Positions 1 through 9,408 of a stretch of DNA of 64,000 nt are shown here, one piece after another (position 1 is the first letter of the stretch; each line of letters starts with the position of its first letter). The translations under genes were made by a program, and so were the position numbers. The notes under the pieces were generated by a model, which worked only from the letters and a program-made list of their open reading frames with translations, was not told where the DNA came from and made no database searches. Source of the stretch: Paramacrobiotus metropolitanus (Eukaryota > Tardigrada > Eutardigrada > Parachela > Macrobiotidae); NCBI RefSeq assembly GCF_019649055.1, contig NW_026570221.1:682001-746000 (forward strand). Reading direction: 5' to 3'.

Positions 1-965
1 TGTCCGTGCTTCCTGAACCTTCTTTTTCCGATCCTTAAGCACTATGTGTCCCGAGTCGGTTACGGCCATCTGCTCTATCATATATCCGTAGAGGAGTTGC
101 TCATCGTTCACCCTTTCATGCATCCGATAAAAGTCCCGACACAGACGGTTAAAGTTATGAATAGCCCTCCGATCATCTGCGGTGAGCTCTTCCTCCGCTC
201 CTACAATCATGTTGAGCCGATCATCTTCTTCGCTCACGTTCACCGCCAATCTTGGTACATATCTGGAAGGTGAACCTGGAGGACTTATTGTCATCGTTTC
301 CATCTGTGGGCCTAATGGGGGCAACATTCCTCTTGGTCGAGGTGAATTGCGATTTCCATGTCGCGATCTTCCGCCTCTTTGGTTCGGAGATCGTCTGTCG
401 AATCGGTTAAACGGATGAGGTGCCCTCATAGGTGGTGTCTCACTCCGTTCGGGAAACAATGATGGAAAAGATGGTGCTGGCGCCCTTCCGCCGCGCACCG
501 ATCCTGGCGGCGATCCGCCAATTGCCCCGCTATGTCGACTGGTGCTGACATTGGGCCTCCGAATCCGTGATGTCGGATAGGCGACGCTGACATTCCGCCA
601 AGTCCCCCATGTCGGACAGGTGTGGATGACATCCGGCCAAATCCACCATGTCCCGTCGGAAAACTGGGTACTGGCGGTGGTCCCATCGGCATTTGCACAG
701 ATCCATACATCGGTGGAGTCTGTGTTCCAGGAAACAATTGAAATGGATCGTTTTGTACCGGATATTGAGTTGGTCCGGCCGGATGGCCGTAGGTCAACCA
801 ATTCTGTGTACTCTGATAATTCGTAGGGTCCTGGTACGGATAGTATGCCTGAACGCCGGCCGCATAGGGCGGTTGATCGCTCGGTCCCGGTTCGTTCTGC
901 GCCATTCCTGCAGACGATGTGGACTCGTTTCCGTAATAAGTGCCTTGGCTACGATCGCCTTCCAT
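1..965 (-). pseudogene. Third ORF of the Gypsy element, frameshifted, truncated by window edge
   Basis: Downstream of pol on the same strand lies a reading frame beginning with ATG at 965. Its first part is rich in Pro, Gly, Gln and Met with short repeats of the type HGGFGRM/RHGGLGGM. Near 540-555 the compositional signal moves to another frame, which stays open to position 1 and becomes acidic and helical (EEDDRLN, DDRRAIHNFNR). The original frame stops at 426. This looks like one ORF broken by a small indel. The position is where env or accessory ORFs sit in some Gypsy elements, but I see no signal peptide, transmembrane segment or cysteine pattern typical of an envelope, so no function is assigned. 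It could alternatively be the start of a neighbouring element's gag. Confidence 0.5.
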
Positions 966-1164
966 TCTTATCGGCGTCGGTGCTTTTAACGGATTGCCGA
1001 TGCTTTCCGAGTCGGAATTTTTTTGAATTTTGCCGTTCCAACCTTTCCATTAACTTTTTATTACCTGCTATAACAATGAAACGATATCTGTTAGCCAGTT
1101 TACGACGGTTAGCTTTTACACCTCCCCAACTCCTGTGCATGCATCATAAAGCCCCTTTTTAGTA

Positions 1165-4100
1165 TTATTTTGTGTTTTTGCGCCCTTTAGTTATCCGATC
1201 AAGGAGTCCCGTATCGGCGGCATCTTCATCAGCTCCTTGTCGCGTTAGGAATTCCGTAGGAGTGGGTTTCGACTTTGTCTTTTTGACCTTCCTTTGCTCG
1301 ATAGCAGCGGCGATATCGCTTGCCAACTGTGCAGCTGTTGCTCCCACTGCTTCGAGCTGCTGTTGCCTACCAGAGCTTTTCATCTCATGCTCTGTTAGTT
1401 CAGTCCCTTTCGACTGATCGGTAGCAGACCCAGCATATCGGTTGGAGTCTTTTTGCGGAGCTCGCTCTGTTACCCCGTCTGCTTCCGTTAAATCCCCGGC
1501 CTGTTCGCTCAGCTTGACAGTGACTGCCGTTTCGAAGTCCTTATCCCGTTTCTTCGATCTTCCTCGTTTCTTTTTCTTCATCTCTGTTATGTCCGATGGT
1601 TCAGATAGCACTGGGCGTGGTTTGGGACTCTGTTCCAAATGACGGTCTGCTACCTCATCACCTTCCTCTCTGTGTAGCGGAGGTGGTTTGAGAGAAGTGC
1701 GCTCTGCTTCGGTCTCCATCTCATCCACTCCGGTAGCAGATCGTGGTTCACGCTCTGGTATTCCTTCTTTATCCTCTCGTTCTTCCGTTAAAGGCGGATG
1801 CCATGGCTTTAATCGATCGATGGAGACGACTTTCAAATCAGCTTCTTTTATCGGGTTCATTTCGATGACTTCAACTTCGTTCGGTCGTGGGAAGCTGAGG
1901 ATTTTCCATACTTTATCGTACTTCTTTTTAAAATCCGATTGCCCTTCCTTTCTCCCTTGTTTTGTATCTTTGGGAAGTCGGATAAGTACGAAGTCGCCGA
2001 TTTTGAAATTCGGTTCCGATTTCTTCTTGTTATAAATCTCTGCATTCTTCTCATATGCATCTTTTATGTTGCATCTGGCAACTTCCTCAGCGAATATCAA
2101 ATTCCTTTTCATGGTCTCCACCCATTCGTCTGGAGTACCATAATCGTCTGGTAAGTTCGTTTTTGTCACCACATCCTCTGGCATAGTCATCTCTCTTCCA
2201 TGTAGCATGAAGTATGCCGAGTAGCCGATTGTGGCATGTATCACTCTGTTCATCCCTGATACCACATACGGGAGGTATTTGCTGAATTTCCGCTCGTTTC
2301 CCGCTTTCATATACTGTGCCAGTCCATCTCCAATGATCTGCATCTGCCGTTCGACTTGGCCCTGGCCTTCAGGGTGATATGCCGTTCCGAACGTGTGTTT
2401 AATCTTAAACACGTTGGTGACTTTCGATAGAACTTCCGCTGTGAAGTGTCTTCCACGATCCGTATGTAAGATATGCGGTGCTCCATGTACCAATATCACA
2501 TGTTTTACGAAGACTTTGGCAAATTCCTTCGCTGTAGCCGTCTTCATCGGTACTGCTATCACATATTTCGTCAGCTGGTCAATGAACACCGCGATATACT
2601 TGTATCCACGTTTCTTTGTCGGCAATAAGGGTCCTTTAAGATCAGCGTATACTCGGAAGAAAGGATGTCCCACTTTGATCTCTTGCAGTTTTCCAGGTGG
2701 ACATTTCCTTGGTGTCTTGGTGAACTGACATCCTTGACATGCGAGTATATAATTCTTGACGTCCGTACTCATTCTGTCCCAATAGTAGCGCAGTCTTATC
2801 GCTGCTAGCGTCTTTTCATATCCAAGATGACCTGCTGCTTTCTCATCATGCAGCGCATGGATGATCGCTCGTCTCATCGACAGTGGTACGACGTATGACC
2901 TTTCTAATCTCCCTTTGTTATCTTTTATTCGGTACAAGATTCCGTCCCACAGCTGATAGTGTACTTCGAACTTCGATCTCGTTTGGGCGTCTGCTAAATG
3001 TTCTAGTTCATCGATGATCATTGCAAGGTGGGGATCTTTTAACTGCTTATTTCGGAGCTGCAAGTTCGAATCATCCTCTTCTTCCTCATCTCCTTGCAAG
3101 TTGACGATGCGAACAGTTGCGGTGTTGAGATCGTTCCAGTCCGTGATGACTTTGCATCGCGGTAACGGTTTATGTCGGTTATCCTTCTTTTTAGGGAATC
3201 TCAGCAGCTTGATCGGGCATTCATTTAAAGCTCGTATACGGTTAACGTTAATCGTTGATTGAGCCGGCTCATTCGCCGTAGCCGGATCATCTTTTATCCG
3301 CTTCTCTCGCTCGTCGACCATCTGTACGAACAGCTGCCACACTTCAACTGCCGGTTCTTTTATGTCATACTCTTTCTTTATATCTTCAAAGTTCGGAATC
3401 TCATCAAATTCTTCATCGTGGCATGTCGGGCCTTCGATTGGTGCCCTCGATAATGCATCCGCGTTATCGCAGTACTTTCCCGGTTTGTACTCGATCTTGA
3501 ACTGATGGCCTTGTAATGCCATTGCCCATCTCGTAAGTCGCGGATTCATGCCAACTTTGTTCGTTTCCGATCTCAGCAAATTTGTCAATGCTTGATGATC
3601 TGTTCGTACGGTGAACTCGGAGTAATCGATGTATGATTTGAACTTCCTGACGGCGAACACGACCGCCAAACACTCCCATTCAGTTACACCGTAATTCCGT
3701 TCAGCTCCGTGTAAGACGCGGCTCGCATAGGCAATTGGATGACCTTCTTGTGATAGTACTGCTCCAATTCCTTCTTTGCTCGCGTCGCATTCGATTACTG
3801 TTGGCTTAGCTGGATCGAATTTCGCTAAGTCTGGACCTTCACATAGCAACTTTTTCAAATTATCAAACTCCTTCGTATGAACTTCTGTCCAGTCTTTTCG
3901 CACGTGTTTATCGTTTCTCAGCAGCTCATATAAGTGACAGGTCTGCTGCGCATATCCAGCTATGAATTTTCGATAATAGTTTGCAAGTCCCAGAAACGAT
4001 CTCAGCTGCCGTTCAGTCTGAGGTCGTTTGAACTCGGATACTGCGGTGATCTTTTCGGGATCCATGCGAACTCCATCTTCGCTGAGTATATGGCCTAAAA

Positions 4101-7100
4101 ATCCCATCTGCCGCATTCCGAATTCACACTTCGTCGGTTTAATGGTGAAACCTGCTTCGACCAAACTCTGAAGGACATTCCTCATATTCTGCAGGAAAAT
4201 TTCCCAAGTTTTTTCAGCGAAAATGACATAATCGATGTATCCAAAGACGCAGCCCTTTCGCTTTGCCTTGGATAGGACTTTGTCCATGCACAGTTGAAAT
4301 GTCGCGGGTCCATTGCATACTCCAAATGGCATCCTCTTAAATCGATACATGCCATCTTGCGTTACGAAAGTCGTTTTGTTAATTGACTCCGGATCCATCG
4401 GTATCTGCCAGAATCCACTTTGCAGATCCATTTTCCCGTAATACTTGTTGCCTGCACATGCATCTAGCAACTCATCTGGATTCGGTAACGGGTAATTGTT
4501 TTTCTTCGTTAACTTATTCAGCATGATGTAGTTGACGCAGAATCTTGTGCCCATTGTCCCGTCACCGTTCTTTTTCACAGCCAGCACGACTGGAAAACTC
4601 CAATCGGCATCTGATGGCTCGATGACGTCCTGCGCCAGCATCTCTTCGATGTGCTTTGTTATGAACTCGCGACCTGTCCAGCTCGTTCTGGCGGGATTGC
4701 ATTTTACTGGTTTCGCATCTCCCGTGTCAATTACATGGGTGATCCCTTTTACATCGCCGTACGGTTTTTTCGATGTGGGAAGCACCTTCCAGAACTCCCA
4801 GAATGCATTATACACATCGTTTTTCTGAGCTTGTGTGAGATCAGGTCCGAGTTTCAAATTTCCGATGATTTTTGTCAGCTCGGCTTTCGTTGTATCATCC
4901 ACTTCGGGATCAAAAAGCACGTTCTTTACTGTGCCACTATTGATCTGGACGTTCTCCATATGATCGTATGGCTCAACATAGCCAAGGAACTGACCCTTCT
5001 TAACAACTTGCCGTTTAATGCTGTGGTTAGCGATGACCAGATCAAAGTGCCTTCCTCTATGATCGGTCACTCCCGCTGACGGTTGAACATCAGTTTCCAC
5101 TTGGAAGACGGGTGTGAACATCAGCTTCTCTTTAGCTGATACGAATTTCCCCATTCTAACTTTTACACGGGTACAAACAGATGGTTTTAAAAGAATCCGT
5201 TGATCGCTATAGACTCTTATCGTCTCTCTGTTCAATTTCATCCTTTGCACCTTCGTTCTTCTCACTTTAATGTCCTGTTCCTTTTCTTCATCAACTTCGT
5301 CATCTTCGTCGAGATCAAGGAGATCCTCTTGTTCTGAGAGATCGTTTACACCTGAGTCTTCTGAAGTTGTTGAGTTGTCACTCGAGCTTGTCCAATCTGA
5401 ATCTGAGTCACTGCTCTCATCGTCAGCTGCAGCGCTCTTATCAAGTGGCCGCTCATCAACTCCATCTCCCTCAGATGAAAGGTCACCTTCGTCGCCCTGA
5501 GAATCGCTAAGTTTTTTCGTTTTCGGATTTTTGAGCAGGGGTTTGCCCGTTTCTTTTGCCTTGATTCCATATTTCGCTGCGATTCTCGGATGACTGCGCG
5601 TTACTCGCACTTTCGGTGATGACCTCGCCTCATCGGAGTTCGATTTCCGATCATCTGGAACTGTTCCTTCGAGCTGATCGATCTCTTCCAAGCTCATCAA
5701 TCTGTTATTCTCGACTGGTGGACCTTCCTCACCAGTGTCGAGTATGTTTCCATCTTCTTTTGCTTCTGTTACTGGGTTTTGTTGCCCTGCTGAGATCTTC
5801 TCGAGCTCCTCTTTGAACTTTTCCCATATTTCACCTCGATTCATTAGCATCTGTGCTATCTCGTGAGCTCTTGGTGACCTTTCGTCATCTGCTTCGATCA
5901 TCTCCTCATCTCCAACTTCCTCATATCTGATGGGCCTTTTAGTCCCAATGAAAACGCAATTTGCATTCAAGTCTTCAGCGAGGAGTTCGTTGTTAGGAGT
6001 CATCTCGTACATGCACCATTTATCATCTCCTCGTTGAGGGTATTCAGCTCCATCTGGAACTGGTGCGAAGGTCACCTTTTTCTTGACCGGGTAACCAGCT
6101 GATCCAACTTCTCTTCGTTTTCGATATACTTTCAGTTCAAGTATGTCGGTATCTGGCAGTGGAGGGAATTCCGCTTCCAACTTTTCCCAATACTTTTCAT
6201 AGGATTTTTCATTTCCTCTCTCCAGCGCCTTATAGAACATTTCGAACAGCTCATATACTGGTTTACCGAGTCCGGTTGGGAAGATGATCGTTGTTCCTTC
6301 TCCCTTGTAGAGGTGATTCACACGAAAGTCCCAGAATAGGTCGGTTCTAGCATTTTCCCACATGGTTCCTTCATCAAATACTTCATTTATTTCTCGATCG
6401 AGTTTCGATCGGAGATGCTTGACTTTCGGGTCCGATCTCCCTAAGTCCGCAATCAAGCTGTCGACGCTGTTATCCCAATGAAGTAATGATCTCCCCCTTG
6501 TTATGATGAAGTTCCGAACGCAGGATAGCCATTCCTTATATCGCTGCCAATGGTAGCGTTCGATGTGCTGATTCCACATTGAGTTTGTTCTACTAATACT
6601 TTTCACTTCCTTCTGGACATGGTTTTTCGTCTCTTCGATTGCCGCATTGCAGCTTGGCCAATCTCTGAGATCATCTTGACAAGCGTCTCGACGACATTCC
6701 TCACATCTCCCTTGAGGTTGCACTCGACACGGGTTCTCATTGTAACCGTGATGACAACTGCTAATACGTTCTTCCAGTGTCATTTTATCGAGGCAAGCGA
6801 ACGGGTTGTTGCTGTCGTCGATTTCCGTATTCCAAAAACCGTGATTCGGTGTCCCTTTATCCTTGTCAGATGAGATTTCGATGATCTCCGGTTGTTGTTG
6901 ATCTCTCAACTGTTTGGCTGCTCCATCTCGTATCTCACTTAGGAGTATTTGTTCATCTTCCGTCACCTTTTTCAGTGCGTCGAATTCTTTTTTGAATTTC
7001 TTATCGTTCCAGACTTTGGCAGCTTTTATTCCCAGTGCCTCTGGTACTGGGATAGACTTTGCTAACTCCATGCCAGGTGCAAGAGCTCGTTTCGCTTCAG

Positions 7101-9309
7101 TAGCTGCTTCCTGTTGTATGCCAGCGATCTGCTCCATCGTTAACGGAGTTTCATCTTTCGTTCCCAGTGCCTCTGGTACTGGGATGACGACATTTGCCCG
7201 TTCTATCGGTTTCACTGATGATCTCCCCAGTCGGGTGGAGATCTCCTTTTGGATGGCTGCCATCTTTTCGATTGTCGACAGCTGAGCAGGTGAACCTCCC
7301 GTTCGTTGGTTCATCGTCTGCTTTCCCAGTGCCTCTGGTACTGGGATAACCTTTTGATCCGTTTTAGCTGCTTTTACAAGTCCGGTGACCTTTCCGGCTT
7401 GAACTTTAACAGCTGATTTCGGCTCATCTTCAACTTCCTCCTCCCCATGATTGTCGATCAAGACGAACTTTGTCGCCAGAAAATCATGTCCCAATAATAC
7501 TTGTACATCATCTGATTTCGGTCCTACGTAGAAGGAGTGTTGACTGGTCCGTTTCCGCAATGTCACTGGTGCTACACAATAATGCGTTACGTTGAAGCCT
7601 GATGTCCCGCTGATTCCGTTAATTCGCACCAATCGATCTGGTGGCAGCGGTAAGACATGAAGTCCGTTCTTTTCGCAAAACGGTCGGCTGATCAGTGATG
7701 TTTCCGCACCGGTATCCAACATCGCCAAGACCTTTATGTCGCCGATTTTCACCTCATGTGTGTACGCTTCGATCCTTTTCGGCAAGTTATGCTTCGATCC
7801 ATTTTGTACTTTGAGCGTACGAACGGTACATTTAACTGGGATAAGCGATACAGGTCCCGGATCCATATCAACTGCTGAAGAGGACACCTGCCCGTTCGCT
7901 AAGGTGCTATTCCTCTTCAGTATCGAACTCAGATGATCGATCCTGTGTGGGACATCAGTTCGGATATCATAAAACTGTCTCTTCTTTCCATCTTTTGAGC
8001 TTTTTCCCATCTCACACCCCTTTTCCTTTGCAGCTTTATCATCTTTGACGATCTTTTCAACTTCGTTTAGTTGCTCCTTCGCAACTTCTGAGTGATCTTT
8101 GATCACCTCGGAGATGGTCTGATGCAATGTCACATCATCTGATTTATCACGCAGATGCTCAATGACCTCATCTGTGATCTGATCAGCTCGTTTCAACTCA
8201 TCTGCTTCGCTATCTTTCAGCTGATCTGGTGATCTCTCATATGTAACCATCTCATATCCGTTTTGGGTCATCCAATCGATCACCTTCGCAGATACTTCAT
8301 TGTTCGTTTTCGTCGGATCAATCTCCGAAGACATCCCATCTGTTCGAACTGGTGACTTGTCATTGGGATCTTTTTGCAGTGCTTCGGTGAAGTCTCGTGA
8401 CCTTTCAGTCGGTTTAATAGCGAATCCGCCACTTGGCAACTTTTGTAACGGAACTTTTTCTCCATAATTCGGCGGTTTATCAGCTGGGGGAGCATTTCGG
8501 TTTTGGTCAACGAGTGTCTTCTTATAGTCCATCTCGTTGAACATTGGGACGAGGTTTCCCCAGATTTGCTTCCGCTGTAGCGTAACTGCATCATCCAATG
8601 AGTCATCTGAGATTTGTTGTGCCCGTTCGCTCTCTTCAAGCTGCACTTTTCGCAGCGTCAGTTCCTTTTCCTGACCTTTTCCAACGATCTTTTTGTCGTT
8701 AATTTTAGCGACTGCACTTGCTCCCTGATCTCTCACTGGTGCTTTCCTTATAGGAAGTGGTTTTTCATCTTTGCTGCCCACTGTGGCGTTCTGTTCTAAC
8801 CACCTTTGTTTTAGTACCGTATCATCTTCATCTTCCGGACAATTCCCAAACTTCGTTTTCATCTCCGCATTCTGCTTAAGTAGGAATTCTCGGAATCTGG
8901 AATGCTGATCATTCGTCTCTTTTTCTTCCAATTTCTTCTTCAAGTTCGCCTTTCGAATGATCTCGTTACGTTGAGCGCGCCGTTCTTTTAGCTTTTCGGC
9001 ACTACATTTTCCTTTATTTATCAACTGATCATCAGCAGTACTATTCTGCTGTGGTGTTGCAAGTCCATTCTGCGCAGGTGGTCCTTTCTTCACCTGTGAT
9101 GGCATCTTATTAGTCATCTCACTCACAGTACCATTCTGTGGTGACTTCGCAGTACCATTCTGCGGAAGTGGCCTTTTGTCCACTTGTGATGGCATCTTAT
9201 GAACCATCTCTTTCAGCTGATATGACGGCATCTTATTAGCCGTCTCACCTACAGTCCGATTCTGTGGCTGTGGTACTTTGCCCACTAATGATGGCATCTT
9301 GTTAGCCAT
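1165..9309 (-). CDS. Pol polyprotein (protease-RT-RNase H-integrase), RT active site altered
   Basis: A single open frame of 2714 codons from ATG at 9309, open further upstream into the gag overlap, so it is probably made by frameshifting. An N-terminal region of about 100 residues repeats KMPS and QNGT-type motifs. An aspartic protease motif LDTGAETSL lies near residue 528. Three copies of IPVPEALG follow near 655, 708 and 752. A roughly 700-residue acidic region with a Cys/His cluster (CHHGYNENPC, CEECRRDAC) separates protease from RT. The RT (about 1540-1720) has MDLQSGFWQ, but the YxDD box reads YIDY (codon 4228-4230) and the usual CVDYR box reads CVNYI. RNase H shows ECDASKEGIG and RTDHQAL. 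Integrase has an HHCC finger (HALHDEKAAGHLG, CQGC) and ADLKG, HTDRG and GQVER around the D,D,E triad. A GPY/F-like C-terminal domain and Lys-rich tail follow. The size is about twice that of usual Gypsy Pol. Confidence 0.88.
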   Translation of the reverse strand: MANKMPSLVGKVPQPQNRTVGETANKMPSYQLKEMVHKMPSQVDKRPLPQNGTAKSPQNGTVSEMTNKMPSQVKKGPPAQNGLATPQQNSTADDQLINKGKCSAEKLKERRAQRNEIIRKANLKKKLEEKETNDQHSRFREFLLKQNAEMKTKFGNCPEDEDDTVLKQRWLEQNATVGSKDEKPLPIRKAPVRDQGASAVAKINDKKIVGKGQEKELTLRKVQLEESERAQQISDDSLDDAVTLQRKQIWGNLVPMFNEMDYKKTLVDQNRNAPPADKPPNYGEKVPLQKLPSGGFAIKPTERSRDFTEALQKDPNDKSPVRTDGMSSEIDPTKTNNEVSAKVIDWMTQNGYEMVTYERSPDQLKDSEADELKRADQITDEVIEHLRDKSDDVTLHQTISEVIKDHSEVAKEQLNEVEKIVKDDKAAKEKGCEMGKSSKDGKKRQFYDIRTDVPHRIDHLSSILKRNSTLANGQVSSSAVDMDPGPVSLIPVKCTVRTLKVQNGSKHNLPKRIEAYTHEVKIGDIKVLAMLDTGAETSLISRPFCEKNGLHVLPLPPDRLVRINGISGTSGFNVTHYCVAPVTLRKRTSQHSFYVGPKSDDVQVLLGHDFLATKFVLIDNHGEEEVEDEPKSAVKVQAGKVTGLVKAAKTDQKVIPVPEALGKQTMNQRTGGSPAQLSTIEKMAAIQKEISTRLGRSSVKPIERANVVIPVPEALGTKDETPLTMEQIAGIQQEAATEAKRALAPGMELAKSIPVPEALGIKAAKVWNDKKFKKEFDALKKVTEDEQILLSEIRDGAAKQLRDQQQPEIIEISSDKDKGTPNHGFWNTEIDDSNNPFACLDKMTLEERISSCHHGYNENPCRVQPQGRCEECRRDACQDDLRDWPSCNAAIEETKNHVQKEVKSISRTNSMWNQHIERYHWQRYKEWLSCVRNFIITRGRSLLHWDNSVDSLIADLGRSDPKVKHLRSKLDREINEVFDEGTMWENARTDLFWDFRVNHLYKGEGTTIIFPTGLGKPVYELFEMFYKALERGNEKSYEKYWEKLEAEFPPLPDTDILELKVYRKRREVGSAGYPVKKKVTFAPVPDGAEYPQRGDDKWCMYEMTPNNELLAEDLNANCVFIGTKRPIRYEEVGDEEMIEADDERSPRAHEIAQMLMNRGEIWEKFKEELEKISAGQQNPVTEAKEDGNILDTGEEGPPVENNRLMSLEEIDQLEGTVPDDRKSNSDEARSSPKVRVTRSHPRIAAKYGIKAKETGKPLLKNPKTKKLSDSQGDEGDLSSEGDGVDERPLDKSAAADDESSDSDSDWTSSSDNSTTSEDSGVNDLSEQEDLLDLDEDDEVDEEKEQDIKVRRTKVQRMKLNRETIRVYSDQRILLKPSVCTRVKVRMGKFVSAKEKLMFTPVFQVETDVQPSAGVTDHRGRHFDLVIANHSIKRQVVKKGQFLGYVEPYDHMENVQINSGTVKNVLFDPEVDDTTKAELTKIIGNLKLGPDLTQAQKNDVYNAFWEFWKVLPTSKKPYGDVKGITHVIDTGDAKPVKCNPARTSWTGREFITKHIEEMLAQDVIEPSDADWSFPVVLAVKKNGDGTMGTRFCVNYIMLNKLTKKNNYPLPNPDELLDACAGNKYYGKMDLQSGFWQIPMDPESINKTTFVTQDGMYRFKRMPFGVCNGPATFQLCMDKVLSKAKRKGCVFGYIDYVIFAEKTWEIFLQNMRNVLQSLVEAGFTIKPTKCEFGMRQMGFLGHILSEDGVRMDPEKITAVSEFKRPQTERQLRSFLGLANYYRKFIAGYAQQTCHLYELLRNDKHVRKDWTEVHTKEFDNLKKLLCEGPDLAKFDPAKPTVIECDASKEGIGAVLSQEGHPIAYASRVLHGAERNYGVTEWECLAVVFAVRKFKSYIDYSEFTVRTDHQALTNLLRSETNKVGMNPRLTRWAMALQGHQFKIEYKPGKYCDNADALSRAPIEGPTCHDEEFDEIPNFEDIKKEYDIKEPAVEVWQLFVQMVDEREKRIKDDPATANEPAQSTINVNRIRALNECPIKLLRFPKKKDNRHKPLPRCKVITDWNDLNTATVRIVNLQGDEEEEDDSNLQLRNKQLKDPHLAMIIDELEHLADAQTRSKFEVHYQLWDGILYRIKDNKGRLERSYVVPLSMRRAIIHALHDEKAAGHLGYEKTLAAIRLRYYWDRMSTDVKNYILACQGCQFTKTPRKCPPGKLQEIKVGHPFFRVYADLKGPLLPTKKRGYKYIAVFIDQLTKYVIAVPMKTATAKEFAKVFVKHVILVHGAPHILHTDRGRHFTAEVLSKVTNVFKIKHTFGTAYHPEGQGQVERQMQIIGDGLAQYMKAGNERKFSKYLPYVVSGMNRVIHATIGYSAYFMLHGREMTMPEDVVTKTNLPDDYGTPDEWVETMKRNLIFAEEVARCNIKDAYEKNAEIYNKKKSEPNFKIGDFVLIRLPKDTKQGRKEGQSDFKKKYDKVWKILSFPRPNEVEVIEMNPIKEADLKVVSIDRLKPWHPPLTEEREDKEGIPEREPRSATGVDEMETEAERTSLKPPPLHREEGDEVADRHLEQSPKPRPVLSEPSDITEMKKKKRGRSKKRDKDFETAVTVKLSEQAGDLTEADGVTERAPQKDSNRYAGSATDQSKGTELTEHEMKSSGRQQQLEAVGATAAQLASDIAAAIEQRKVKKTKSKPTPTEFLTRQGADEDAADTGLLDRITKGRKNTK

Positions 9310-9365
9310 CTCTTTCGCAGTCCGATTCTGCGTTCCTCCTTTATCCGGTGGTTTCGGTTGTGGAG

Positions 9366-9408
9366 GATCAGTAGGCTCACCGGCACCTACTGATCTTGGC
9401 CGTTTCCC
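9366..9408 (-). promoter_or_regulatory. -1 programmed frameshift signal (slippery heptamer plus hairpin)
   Basis: Read on the minus strand, 9408-9402 is GGGAAAC in the gag frame phase G GGA AAC, which fits the X XXY YYZ rule. After a 6-nt spacer comes GATCAGTAGG (9395-9386), a 10-nt loop and the exact complement CCTACTGATC (9375-9366). The gag stop TAG (9389-9387) lies inside the stem. The pol frame is -1 relative to this gag frame and is open upstream of its first ATG, so slippage here would join the frames. Function is inferred from the classic architecture; the element's other lesions mean it may no longer operate in this copy. Confidence 0.8.

Noticed and set aside
1-965. Retroviral envelope gene downstream of pol
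   Set aside because: The position fits, but no signal peptide, membrane span, cleavage site or Cys pattern is visible in the part inside the window.
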